Shown: in pieces, positions 1-7,026 of the stretch
How positions within the stretch are numbered: position 1 is the first letter of the stretch
Layout: the number at the start of each line of letters is the position of its first letter
Origin: an uncultured Selenomonadales bacterium
GTDB taxonomy: Bacteria > Bacillota_C > Negativicutes > Selenomonadales > Selenomonadaceae
DNA: 7,804 bases
Assembly (NCBI GenBank): GCA_937916025.1
Contig: CALGGX010000352.1
Location: forward strand, 1 to 7,804
Reading direction: 5' to 3'
Translations under genes and position numbers: made by a program
The notes under the pieces: generated by a model
Database searches by the model: none
The model's input: the letters and a program-made list of their open reading frames with translations, nothing else
What the model was told of the DNA's origin: nothing

Positions 1-33
1 TTAATATCCTCCAAAAAATTTTTTCCGATTATA
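1..33 (-). promoter_or_regulatory. Promoter -10 and Shine-Dalgarno of a divergent gene just off the left edge
   Basis: On the minus strand a TATAAT box at 33-28 is preceded directly by TGA, giving an extended -10 (TGnTATAAT). No good -35 is visible upstream. Further along, GGAGG at 12-8 is a strong Shine-Dalgarno site with seven bases left before the window ends, so a start codon is expected immediately outside position 1. The gene itself cannot be seen. Confidence 0.55.
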
Positions 34-51
34 TCACGCACAAAGTTTTTA

Positions 52-60
52 TGCTATAAT
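52..60 (+). promoter_or_regulatory. Extended -10 promoter of the first ATPase-ftsE operon
   Basis: TGC at 52-54 followed by TATAAT at 55-60 is a perfect extended -10. The -35 position, about 32-37, holds no recognisable hexamer and overlaps the -10 of the opposite promoter at 28-33. Initiation would fall near 66-68, only a few bases before the possible GTG codon at 69 and about ten before the TTG codon at 78, so the leader is extremely short. Confidence 0.6.
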
Positions 61-77
61 TTTTTCGGGTGATTGAA

Positions 78-791
78 TTGGCAAATGTTGTGACGATAAC
101 CGGCGTAAAAAAACTTTACAAAATGGGCAGTGAAACAGTCGCGGCTTTAAACGGCGTCGATTTAAAAATTGATTCTGGAGAATTTGTCGCGTTAATGGGA
201 CCTTCCGGTAGCGGCAAGTCAACTTTGATGAATATTTTAGGTTGCCTGGACCGTCCTACAGTTGGTTCATACAAACTTTTGGGACAGGAAGTAAGCCGAC
301 TATCAGACGACGAATTAGCCGCGATTAGAAATAAAACAATCGGCTTTGTCTTTCAAAATTTTAATTTACTGCCGAAGTTGACAAGTTTGGAAAACGTTGC
401 ACTTCCCGCAGTCTACGCAGGACTTGGTACGAAGAAACGTCTTGAACTTGCTATGGAAGCACTGAAAAAAGTTTCGCTTGACGATCGCTCCGAACATTTG
501 CCAAGTGAACTTTCCGGCGGACAACGTCAACGTGTAGCTATTGCCCGCGCTATTGCTATGAAACCGTCAATCATTATGGCTGATGAACCTACAGGTAATT
601 TGGATACGAAGTCGACAGGAGAGATTATGCAAATTTTCCGTGACTTGCACGCGGCAGGCTCAACGATAATTTTGGTTACGCATGAACCCGATATTGCTCA
701 AGCCGCAGACCGTCAAATTTTGGTTAAGGACGGACAAATTACCAAAGATATTTTAACTGCGCATACAGATGAAATTATTGACATAGTTTAG
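78..791 (+). CDS. LolD/MacB-type ABC transporter ATP-binding protein, copy 1
   Basis: Cytoplasmic ATPase subunit of the MacB/LolD class, which powers a FtsX/MacB-fold permease for lipoprotein release or peptide/drug efflux. With the TTG start the protein is 237 residues, the usual length for the family. Visible motifs are Walker [10 protein letters not shown] (41-49), Q-loop Gln93, signature LSGGQ (145-149), Walker B IIMADE (165-170) and H-loop His202, so it should be active. A GTG at 69 is also in frame. TTG at 78 is preferred because GGTGAT at 68-73 matches the 16S tail at good spacing, and because MANVVTITG aligns with the N-terminus of copy 2 (MARNIVTLTG). It lies 10 bases before ftsE in one operon. 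No permease gene follows, so the partner is unknown. Its A+T-rich composition differs from that of copy 2 at 6257-6973. Confidence 0.9.
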   Translation: MANVVTITGVKKLYKMGSETVAALNGVDLKIDSGEFVALMGPSGSGKSTLMNILGCLDRPTVGSYKLLGQEVSRLSDDELAAIRNKTIGFVFQNFNLLPKLTSLENVALPAVYAGLGTKKRLELAMEALKKVSLDDRSEHLPSELSGGQRQRVAIARAIAMKPSIIMADEPTGNLDTKSTGEIMQIFRDLHAAGSTIILVTHEPDIAQAADRQILVKDGQITKDILTAHTDEIIDIV

Positions 792-801
792 AGGATTTAA
801 A

Positions 802-1479
802 ATGATTCATTTGGAAAATGTTACAAAGATTTATGAACAAAATAACGTTACCGCGCTGAATAATGTCAGCCTTGACATTGAGGCGGGAGAATTTGTTTTT
901 ATAGTTGGAGCATCAGGTAGCGGCAAGTCAACGCTGATGAAATTGCTAATGCGTGAAGAACTTGTAACTTCCGGCGAAATTATTGTTGACGGCAAAGACG
1001 TCGTCCGATTGAAACGAAATGAAGTTCCATATTTAAGGCGTTCACTCGGAGTAATTTTTCAAGACTACAGACTTTTGGAAGATAAAACCGTTTATGAAAA
1101 TGTTGCCTTCGCCATGCAAGTTATTGAAGCGCCGCGCAGATTAATGCAACGAACAGTTAATACGGTTTTGGATATTGTAGGACTTGGCGATAAACATAAA
1201 CATTTTCCCGATCAACTTTCCGGCGGCGAACAACAACGCGTAGCCATTGCCCGCGCCATTGTCAATGATCCACGAATTGTAATTGCCGATGAACCGACAG
1301 GAAATCTTGACCCTGCGACAAGTTGGGACATTATGGACATTTTTAAACGAATCAACGCGACGGGTACAACGATTGTAATGGCGACTCACGATAAAAATAT
1401 TGTTGACCGTATGAAAAAAAGAGTTATCGCTCTTGTTGAAGGAAAAATTGTCCGTGACGAATTGCGCGGAACTTATTAA
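802..1479 (+). CDS. ftsE: Cell-division ATP-binding protein FtsE
   Basis: FtsE is the ATPase of the FtsEX complex, which sits at the division septum on the inner membrane face and controls peptidoglycan hydrolases. The 225 residues are full length. Motifs seen: Walker [10 protein letters not shown] (36-44), Q-loop Gln86 in VIFQDYRLL, signature LSGGE (139-143), Walker B IVIADEP (159-165) and H-loop His196. The block [16 protein letters not shown] is what I recall from Negativicutes FtsE and separates it from the two LolD-like ATPases in the window. The ATG is supported by AGAGGA at 790-795 with six bases of spacing; this site overlaps the stop of the preceding gene, so the two are probably co-translated. 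The expected downstream partner ftsX is absent: a terminator and the convergent der gene follow instead. Confidence 0.92.
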   Translation: MIHLENVTKIYEQNNVTALNNVSLDIEAGEFVFIVGASGSGKSTLMKLLMREELVTSGEIIVDGKDVVRLKRNEVPYLRRSLGVIFQDYRLLEDKTVYENVAFAMQVIEAPRRLMQRTVNTVLDIVGLGDKHKHFPDQLSGGEQQRVAIARAIVNDPRIVIADEPTGNLDPATSWDIMDIFKRINATGTTIVMATHDKNIVDRMKKRVIALVEGKIVRDELRGTY

Positions 1480-1500
1480 AGTTTGTCGATAAAGTAAATA

Positions 1501-1530
1501 AAAAAGCACGCGTCCTTGCGTGCCTTTTTT
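1501..1530. terminator. Bidirectional rho-independent terminator between ftsE and der
   Basis: GCACGC (1506-1511) pairs perfectly with GCGTGC (1518-1523) around a six-base loop. On the plus strand it is followed by C and six T (1524-1530), and on the minus strand by the complement of A1501-A1505. It can therefore end transcripts of both ftsE (stop 22 bases upstream) and der (stop at 1538). Confidence 0.88.
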
Positions 1531-1537
1531 GTTTGAA

Positions 1538-2866
1538 TTAAAATTCGTCCTCATTGCGTTTGCGAATTACAAACTTTAACGGCGTACCTTCAAAGCCGTA
1601 ACTTTCGCGCAGTCGATTTTCCAAAAATCTTAAGTATGAAAAGTGTACAAGTTCGGGATTGTTGACGAACAAAATAAATCGCGGCGGACAAATATCAGCT
1701 TGCGTCACGAATAAAATTTTCAGTTGCTTACCTTTTTTCGTAGGCGGAGGATTGACGGCAACGGCATCGCGAATCAATTCATTTAACGCGCTTGTCTGAA
1801 TACGCATTGACTGTTGCTCGGCTACAAATTTTACAAGTTCAGTCACGCGATTGACACGTTGACCAGTTAAAGCACTTGCGTAAAGTACAGGCGCGTATTG
1901 CAAAAATCCCAATTCTGTGCGCAGTTCATCAGTAAAGCGATTGGTTGAGCGATCGTGTTTATTCGGAAAAATATCCCACTTGTTCACAACCAGAACGCAG
2001 CCCTTGCCGGAATCGTGCGCGTAACCGGCAATTTTTTTATCCTGCTCAGTAATCCCGACCGGCGCCTCAATCAGCATCAAAACCACGTCGGCGCGTTCAA
2101 TCGCCCGCAGCGAACGCATAACGCTGTAGCGCTCAACCGGCTCTTCGACTTTCGATTTGCGCCGCATTCCTGCGGTATCAATCAGCGTGAACTTCGTGCC
2201 GTCGCGGAAAAAATGCGTGTCGATAGCGTCGCGCGTCGTGCCAGGAATTTCGCTGACAATCACGCGCTCCTCGCCGAGCATTTTGTTGACGAGAGAAGAT
2301 TTGCCGACATTCGGACGCCCGATCACCGCAATTCTGATCTCGTCTTCATCTCGAACTTCTTCGTCGGAATTCGGAAATGCTTCCGTGACCGCGTCGAGCA
2401 AATCGCCGAGATTGAGTGCATTCGCCGCGCTGATGCCGATCGGATCGCCCAGCCCGAGGTTATAAAACTCGAAGGCGTTGTTCTCGAGCGAAAGCGCATC
2501 GATCTTGTTGACGGCAATCACGACCGGTTTTCGAGTATGACGAAGAATTTTCGCAACCTCTTCGTCCGAGTTTGTCAAGCCGACTCGCCCGTCTACGACA
2601 AACAAAATCACGTCCGCCTCGTCGATGGCGATCTTTGCTTGCGAGCGGATTGACGAGAGCATCGAGTCCGACGTTTCCAATTCGATGCCGCCCGTGTCGA
2701 TGAGAGTGAACTCGCGATTGAGCCACTCCGCGTCCATGTAAATGCGATCGCGCGTGACGCCCGGCATGTCGTCGACGATCGACAGTTTCTTTTTGCCGAT
2801 TTGATTGAACAGCGTCGACTTGCCGACGTTCGGTCGCCCGACCACTGCCACGATCGGTTTGCTCAT
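1538..2866 (-). CDS. der: Ribosome-assembly GTPase Der (EngA)
   Basis: Der is an essential cytoplasmic GTPase with two G domains that acts in maturation of the 50S subunit. The 442 residues are full length. G domain 1 shows GRPNVGKS (10-17), DTGG (57-60) and NKID (120-123). G domain 2 shows GRPNVGKS (183-190), DTAG (230-233) and NKWD (295-298). The C-terminal KH-like domain runs from about 353 to the end. The ATG at 2866 is chosen because it gives the family N-terminus MSKPIVAVVG and has GAGGTGAT upstream at proper spacing; GTG 2875 and ATG 2872 are in frame but lie inside that site. The glycosyltransferase stop ends five bases upstream, so translation is likely coupled. Odd point: about residue 280 onward (1538 to about 2030) is A+T-rich like the left flank, while the rest is G+C-rich. 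The reading frame crosses this boundary intact. Confidence 0.96.
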   Translation of the reverse strand: MSKPIVAVVGRPNVGKSTLFNQIGKKKLSIVDDMPGVTRDRIYMDAEWLNREFTLIDTGGIELETSDSMLSSIRSQAKIAIDEADVILFVVDGRVGLTNSDEEVAKILRHTRKPVVIAVNKIDALSLENNAFEFYNLGLGDPIGISAANALNLGDLLDAVTEAFPNSDEEVRDEDEIRIAVIGRPNVGKSSLVNKMLGEERVIVSEIPGTTRDAIDTHFFRDGTKFTLIDTAGMRRKSKVEEPVERYSVMRSLRAIERADVVLMLIEAPVGITEQDKKIAGYAHDSGKGCVLVVNKWDIFPNKHDRSTNRFTDELRTELGFLQYAPVLYASALTGQRVNRVTELVKFVAEQQSMRIQTSALNELIRDAVAVNPPPTKKGKQLKILFVTQADICPPRFILFVNNPELVHFSYLRFLENRLRESYGFEGTPLKFVIRKRNEDEF

Positions 2867-2871
2867 GATCA

Positions 2872-3267
2872 TCACCTCGAAATTAATTTTTCATATGCCG
2901 CCTCGACTTCCGCGACGAATTTTTTTGTGTCGAGCAACGGCGCACCACGCAATCGATCGGAAATGTCGATCGGATGAGCCGAAACTTCAATCGCGCGCTC
3001 AATATATTCCTTCCGATCTTCGGCAATCAATTCCTCGAGCCCCGCCGCGCGCAAGACGTCCGCTCCAAAACGAGAGCCGTATCGCTCGCCGCGCAGACAA
3101 ATCACCGGCACATTCATGCAGAGCGCGGTTGCCGTCATTGCACAGCCGTTGTAAGGGAACGTGTCGAGCATGACATCGACGTCGGCATAATCGGCAAGAA
3201 AATCGTCGCGCCCGAGTCGAATGTCGACGCGCTCAATCGGCAGGAATTTTTCAATGCGCTCGAGCAT
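2872..3267 (-). CDS. GT41 (SPINDLY-type) glycosyltransferase, C-terminal fragment
   Basis: This is the C-terminal third of the glycosyltransferase whose first part lies at 3271-4254, in the same reading frame and separated only by TGA and one CGA codon. The piece from the ATG at 3267 is 131 residues. It carries the nucleotide-sugar-binding half of the GT41 catalytic region: DTFPYNG (residues 35-41 here) and the SRFGADVLRAAGLEELI block typical of bacterial OGT-like enzymes. No Shine-Dalgarno precedes the ATG, so separate translation would depend on reinitiation after the TGA or on readthrough. On its own it lacks the N-terminal catalytic lobe and should be inactive. It ends five bases before the der ATG. 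Confidence 0.7.
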   Translation of the reverse strand: MLERIEKFLPIERVDIRLGRDDFLADYADVDVMLDTFPYNGCAMTATALCMNVPVICLRGERYGSRFGADVLRAAGLEELIAEDRKEYIERAIEVSAHPIDISDRLRGAPLLDTKKFVAEVEAAYEKLISR

Positions 3268-3270
3268 TCG

Positions 3271-3273
3271 TCA
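3271..3273 (-). other. In-frame TGA splitting the glycosyltransferase (codon 328)
   Basis: The codons read CGG CGT TGA CGA ATG. Both sides are in one frame and both match the same family, with no apparent loss of sequence between them. A C-to-T change of a CGA codon is the simplest explanation. A small hairpin (AATGC / GCATT) begins two bases after the TGA. Confidence 0.85.
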
Positions 3274-4254
3274 ACGCCGCGCGGGAATTTGAGTTGTGTC
3301 CTGCAATATCAATCGCGAGTTCGGAACGCGCTCGAGAATTTCTGCCGCGCATTCGAGAAACTCGTCCGTGATCTTCATGAAATTGCAGAAGGCGGCGAAT
3401 GTAATTTCGGATCGATCGCGACGATTGCGCGGGAACATTTTCGGCGTCGGAGTGAACGTCAACGCGTTCGGAACGCGCAAAAGTTTTTCGGAAAAAAATC
3501 TCTCGGCTCCGCGCGGCGATAAAAAGTCGTCCGTCAAAATGAAATCGATCGCGCCGAGTCCGGTCGTATCAAACCAGCCGATTCCCGAGATTTGAACCGG
3601 CGCGGGGCGATACGCCATGAGCGGCAAAGTGATTCCGCCTTCCGAATGCCCGCCGAGATCAAACAGAATGTCGACGCCGAGTTCTGAAATGCGCCGCGCG
3701 GAGCTTTCGAGCGATTGACTGTCGAGCACATGATAGAAATCGACGGCATTTTTGATCGCGGCGGTAAACTCATCCGACTTCGGCGATAAACTGAAGGCGA
3801 GCACATGAAATTGCCGACGATCGAAGCTCGTCAACAGCGGCTCGAAAAATCGCGCGGCGGCACTCTGCAGAAAATGCGGCGCGAGATATCCGATTGTAAT
3901 TTTCTCGCGCCGACGACGATTGCGCTTTTCGAGCGGCTCGATGTCGTCAAAGAGATTGTTGTAAGTGAAATGCTCGCGCGCGAGTTCGGCGTTGTCGACG
4001 TGCGGGAGATAATGCAACGCGAAGAGATAATTCGAGAAATGTTGACGCTGTGCTCGGAGATATCGATCGGTCATGGCGGCATTGAAATACGCTTGCGCGG
4101 CACCGTCCGCATCGCCGAGATCATGAAATGCCGCTCCGAACAATTCATGCACTCGCCATTGATCAAAATCATCGACGCGCGGGAGCAATGCCTTCAGCCG
4201 CTCGAGCGCATCTTCAGCCCTTCCGATTGCGAGAAGTTCTCGAGCGCGATCCAT
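3271..4254 (-). CDS. GT41 (SPINDLY-type) glycosyltransferase, N-terminal part, cut by an in-frame TGA
   Basis: GT41 enzymes move a sugar, classically GlcNAc from UDP-GlcNAc, onto Ser/Thr of proteins in the cytoplasm; bacterial relatives often modify flagellins or surface proteins. This part is 327 residues. Residues 1-100 are helical and TPR-like (around ALERLKALL and HDLGDADGAAQAYFNAA). The catalytic lobe follows with YLAPHF (His127), DLGGHSEGG (His203), RPAPVQ (216-221) and NFMKIT (Lys294, aligning with the UDP-contacting lysine of OGT). The frame then meets TGA at codon 328, and the remaining 131 residues continue in the same frame. The ATG at 4254 shares its A with the TGA stop of the U32 gene, indicating coupled translation. 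The frame stays open upstream to 4317, but that stretch overlaps the U32 gene and is Arg-rich. Substrate is unknown. Confidence 0.75.
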   Translation of the reverse strand: MDRARELLAIGRAEDALERLKALLPRVDDFDQWRVHELFGAAFHDLGDADGAAQAYFNAAMTDRYLRAQRQHFSNYLFALHYLPHVDNAELAREHFTYNNLFDDIEPLEKRNRRRREKITIGYLAPHFLQSAAARFFEPLLTSFDRRQFHVLAFSLSPKSDEFTAAIKNAVDFYHVLDSQSLESSARRISELGVDILFDLGGHSEGGITLPLMAYRPAPVQISGIGWFDTTGLGAIDFILTDDFLSPRGAERFFSEKLLRVPNALTFTPTPKMFPRNRRDRSEITFAAFCNFMKITDEFLECAAEILERVPNSRLILQDTTQIPARR

Positions 4255-6167
4255 CAGCTGTTTTTGCTTTGGCGGAAGCGATACACTCCGACGCCGAGCG
4301 GACGCTCGCCTTCGCATTGCAACTCCGCAATCGAAACTTCCTGCCCGTCAATCGCGCGCCGATACATCGAGACGACCCGCGCGGTTTGTTTTGGCGAATA
4401 CAATTGCGCGTCAATCCGAAGCGACGCCGCGCCCATGAATTTGTCGAGATACGGCAACAAACACAAGTCGCGTCCGAAATACAAATGTGCGCGTCCGTAC
4501 TGATCAATTCGTTGCGAGTGAATTTCGCCCGCCTCGTCCTTCAATGCATATTGCCGACAGCTCCGCGCGGGATCGTCCAAGCCGTTGAAGCCGAGCGACA
4601 TTTCGGCGAAATTGTGATCGCAAATCATTGACTCGAACGAGCCATGTACGAGCACTTCAATCGGCAACGACGACTCCTCGACCAGACTCCGCAATTGCGA
4701 AAAAGACAATTCGAGTGACGCCGCGCCCATCGATGCGCCCAATGTTTGCAACAGCCGCGCGGCTTCGTGATTGAACAGATTGAACGACAGATCGGTTTGA
4801 ATCGGCAGGTTGAATTTTTTTGCAATCGACAGCGCGCCGAGGTTGCTCACCATCACGCCGTCGGCATTTTCAATCGCCGAAAGGAGCGCATCGAGATCAT
4901 GCAATTCGCGTTGATAAGTCGCGCGCGGCGTGTTGACGATCAATTTCCGCCCTTTCGAGTGCGCGTATTCGATCGCTTCTCGGAACTGCTCAATCGTGAT
5001 CGGCTTCAACGGTCTGAAAACTTCTCCGCCGAGATAAATCGCATCCGCGCCGCTTTCGATTGCCGCCTTTGACTGTTCAATCGTCGACACTCGGACAGAC
5101 AAACGCGGCGGCGTCTCGGATTTTTTGATCGGACGTTCGCTCGCGAAAATCTCTCGCGCCGTCGGATCATTGACGGTCGGCTCGGCGATTGCTTTGCTGA
5201 AAAAGCGCGGCTCGCGTTCTCCCGTCGTTCCGATGTCTTTGATCGTCGGACGACTCAACGCAAACGAAGTCGTAAAATCCCGCGCGCGGTTGTCGAAAAG
5301 CGTCTGCCAATCGGCGTCGTCAAACGCATAGCCGCTCGGATCGTCGAAATACCGATCGATCGCGCGGCGGTAGATCGAAACAATTCGATGAATGAACTCG
5401 GGCGGGCGCATTCGCCCTTCGATCTTGAATGAATTGACTCCGGCGTTGATCAGCTCCGGTAAATTCCGATACATGCACATGTCTTTCAACGCGAGCTTGT
5501 AAGAAAAGTCGTCGAGCACTTCGCCGCCGACCTCGTCGATCAATTGGAACTGCCAACGGCACGGTTTTAAACAACGTCCGCGATTGCCGCTCTGACCGAA
5601 GGCAACGCCGGAGTGAATGCATTGCCCGCTCTCGGAAATGCACATGTCTCCATGCACGAAGTATTCGAGCTCGACGCCGGTCTTTTGTTTGAGAAGCGAG
5701 CACTCGGCGAGACTCAATTCGCGGCTGATGACGACGCGCGTGATGCCGAACGTTTTAAGCATTTCGATTGCGGGCGCGTTGTGAGTATTCATCATGATTG
5801 ACGCGTGCATCGGAATTTCGAGCCGAAGCTCGCGGACGTATTTGACGACGGCAAAATCTTGCACGAGAATTGCGTCCGGCTGAATTTCGCCGAGGAAGCG
5901 GAGATATTCTCCGAGCGCGGGCAATTCTTCTTCGCTGATCAGATTGTTCAGCGTGATGTAGAGTTTGACGTTGCGCTCGTGAGCGTATTGCACCGCGCGG
6001 CGGAGCGCGTCGTCGTCGAAATTGAAATCATTGCGATGAACTCGCATGTTGAAATGTTTTCCGCCGAGATAAACCGCGTCTGCCCCGGCGTCGATTGCGG
6101 CAACAAATGCCTCCCACGTGCCGGCGGGTGCGAGCAACTCGACGGTTTTTTTGTCAATCAAAACCAT
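4254..6167 (-). CDS. U32-family protein with two tandem U32 domains (RlhA/TrhP-like)
   Basis: U32 proteins are annotated as collagenase-like peptidases, but the E. coli members RlhA and TrhP are RNA hydroxylation factors, so RNA modification is the better guess. The 637 residues are close to RlhA length (about 650). First domain: ELLAPAG (10-16), GADAVYLGG (28-36), and HGDMC...SGQC...NRGRC..PC with Cys176, Cys183, Cys199 and Cys203, the likely metal/Fe-S ligands, then FKIEGRMR. A second, diverged barrel begins near 356 (GADAIYLGGE at 373-382) and ends with VHGSFESMIC (Cys516), SCRQY (Cys537) and LCLL (Cys569). Start: ATG 6167 sits one base after GGGGG (6173-6169); TTG at 6161 has ideal seven-base spacing and may be the true start, two residues shorter. 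It follows the second ATPase by 89 bases and overlaps the glycosyltransferase start by one base. Confidence 0.88.
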   Translation of the reverse strand: MVLIDKKTVELLAPAGTWEAFVAAIDAGADAVYLGGKHFNMRVHRNDFNFDDDALRRAVQYAHERNVKLYITLNNLISEEELPALGEYLRFLGEIQPDAILVQDFAVVKYVRELRLEIPMHASIMMNTHNAPAIEMLKTFGITRVVISRELSLAECSLLKQKTGVELEYFVHGDMCISESGQCIHSGVAFGQSGNRGRCLKPCRWQFQLIDEVGGEVLDDFSYKLALKDMCMYRNLPELINAGVNSFKIEGRMRPPEFIHRIVSIYRRAIDRYFDDPSGYAFDDADWQTLFDNRARDFTTSFALSRPTIKDIGTTGEREPRFFSKAIAEPTVNDPTAREIFASERPIKKSETPPRLSVRVSTIEQSKAAIESGADAIYLGGEVFRPLKPITIEQFREAIEYAHSKGRKLIVNTPRATYQRELHDLDALLSAIENADGVMVSNLGALSIAKKFNLPIQTDLSFNLFNHEAARLLQTLGASMGAASLELSFSQLRSLVEESSLPIEVLVHGSFESMICDHNFAEMSLGFNGLDDPARSCRQYALKDEAGEIHSQRIDQYGRAHLYFGRDLCLLPYLDKFMGAASLRIDAQLYSPKQTARVVSMYRRAIDGQEVSIAELQCEGERPLGVGVYRFRQSKNS

Positions 6168-6181
6168 TCCCCCTTAAAAGC

Positions 6182-6258
6182 AATGCGTAATTCTTAATTC
6201 GTAATTCGTAATTAAAACCGAACCCCAATTACGCATTTCGCATTACGCATTACGCATT
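6182..6258. repeat. Imperfect inverted repeat built from 7-base units
   Basis: The left arm (6182-6213) is AATGCGT, AATTCTT, AATTCGT, AATTCGT, AATT. After a 13-base spacer, the right arm (6227-6258) is AATT followed by ACGC/ATT-type 7-base units. The left arm reverse-complemented matches the right arm at 27 of 32 positions by hand count. Transcribed, it would fold into a long A+U-rich hairpin between the second ATPase and the U32 gene. The right arm overlaps two bases of the ATPase stop codon (6257-6259). There is no T-tract, so it is not a standard terminator; a MITE-like or RNA-processing element is possible. Confidence 0.8.
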
Positions 6259-6973
6259 AAACTATGTCTATTGTCTCGTCGGAATGCGCGGTCAAAATGT
6301 CCTTCGTTATCACGCCGTCCTTGACGAGAATTTGGCGTGCGGCGGCTTGTGCAATGTCCGGCTCGTGCGTGACGAGAATGATCGTCGAGCCGTTCGCGTG
6401 CAAGTCGCGGAAGATGTTCATGATCTCGCCCGTCGATTTCGTATCGAGATTGCCCGTCGGCTCGTCCGCCATGATGATCGACGGACGCATCGCGATCGCC
6501 CGCGCGATTGCCACGCGTTGTCGTTGCCCGCCGCTCAATTCGCTCGGAAGATGCTCCGCGCGGTCGGCAAGCGATACTTTTTCGAGTGCTTCGAGCGCGA
6601 GTTTCATGCGCTCGCTCGAGCCGAGTCCGGCATAAACGGCAGGCAACGCCACGTTTTCGAGCGAAGAGAGTTTCGGCAGCAAATTGAAGTTCTGAAACAC
6701 GAAGCCGATTGTTTTATTCCGAATCGCCGCGAGTTGATCATCAGACAGCCCGCTCACTTCCTGCTCGAGCAGTTTGTACGAGCCCTCGGTCGGACGGTCG
6801 AGACAACCGAGAATGTTCATCAGCGTCGACTTGCCGGAACCGCTCGGTCCCATCAGCGCGACGAACTCGCCCTCGTCAATTCGCAGATCGACGCCGTTGA
6901 GAGCCGCGACAATTTCCGAGCCCATTTTGTAGAGTTTTTTGACGCCCGTTAACGTCACGATGTTTCTTGCCAT
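6257..6973 (-). CDS. LolD/MacB-type ABC transporter ATP-binding protein, copy 2
   Basis: Second ATPase of the same class as copy 1, 238 residues, with about 28 differences when aligned by eye (roughly 88% identity). All ATPase motifs are kept: Walker [10 protein letters not shown] (42-50), Q-loop Gln94, LSGGQ (146-150), Walker B IIMADE (166-171) and His203. The ATG at 6973 is supported by GAGGAG six bases upstream; the frame stays open further upstream, but that part lies across the promoter and is not expected to be translated. Unlike copy 1 it is G+C-rich, using synonymous codons almost throughout, so the genes are not a recent duplication. No permease lies next to it; it heads a leftward train towards U32, glycosyltransferase and der. 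Differences cluster on the surface-type segment GSSERMKL (GTKKRLEL in copy 1). Confidence 0.92.
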   Translation of the reverse strand: MARNIVTLTGVKKLYKMGSEIVAALNGVDLRIDEGEFVALMGPSGSGKSTLMNILGCLDRPTEGSYKLLEQEVSGLSDDQLAAIRNKTIGFVFQNFNLLPKLSSLENVALPAVYAGLGSSERMKLALEALEKVSLADRAEHLPSELSGGQRQRVAIARAIAMRPSIIMADEPTGNLDTKSTGEIMNIFRDLHANGSTIILVTHEPDIAQAAARQILVKDGVITKDILTAHSDETIDIV

Positions 6974-6998
6974 TGCGCTCTCCTCGCTGTTTTTGATT

Positions 6999-7026
6999 AG
7001 TATACCACAAAAATTGATATTGACAA
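6999..7026 (-). promoter_or_regulatory. Promoter of the second ATPase and the leftward gene train
   Basis: On the minus strand TTGTCA (7026-7021) and TATACT (7004-6999) are separated by 16 bases, and TGG directly before TATACT makes it an extended -10. Initiation would fall near 6992, leaving a short leader with GAGGAG before the ATG at 6973. Its -35 overlaps that of the opposite promoter. Confidence 0.75.

Noticed and set aside
1955..2653. Plus-strand frames of 232 and 102 codons across der
   Set aside because: Der is certain on the opposite strand, and these frames have no Shine-Dalgarno site or recognisable domain.
3271..3273. TGA read as selenocysteine or as a reassigned codon
   Set aside because: The only nearby hairpin is too close and too small for a bacterial SECIS, the position is not a redox site in this family, and TGA ends other genes here (7314-7316, 4254-4256, 2872-2874).
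4255..4317. N-terminal extension of the glycosyltransferase to ATG 4317
   Set aside because: The added 21 residues are Arg-rich and overlap the U32 coding end, whereas ATG 4254 gives the classic TGATG stop-start overlap.
3805..4631. Long plus-strand open frames opposite the glycosyltransferase and U32 genes (3805-4503 and 4128-4631)
   Set aside because: They are antisense to strongly recognisable proteins, show no family motifs and have odd compositions; G+C-rich codon use produces such mirror frames.
6182..6258. CRISPR-like array or iteron origin
   Set aside because: The units are seven bases, contiguous, without spacers, and arranged as a palindrome rather than as direct repeats with unique spacers; no rep or cas gene is nearby.
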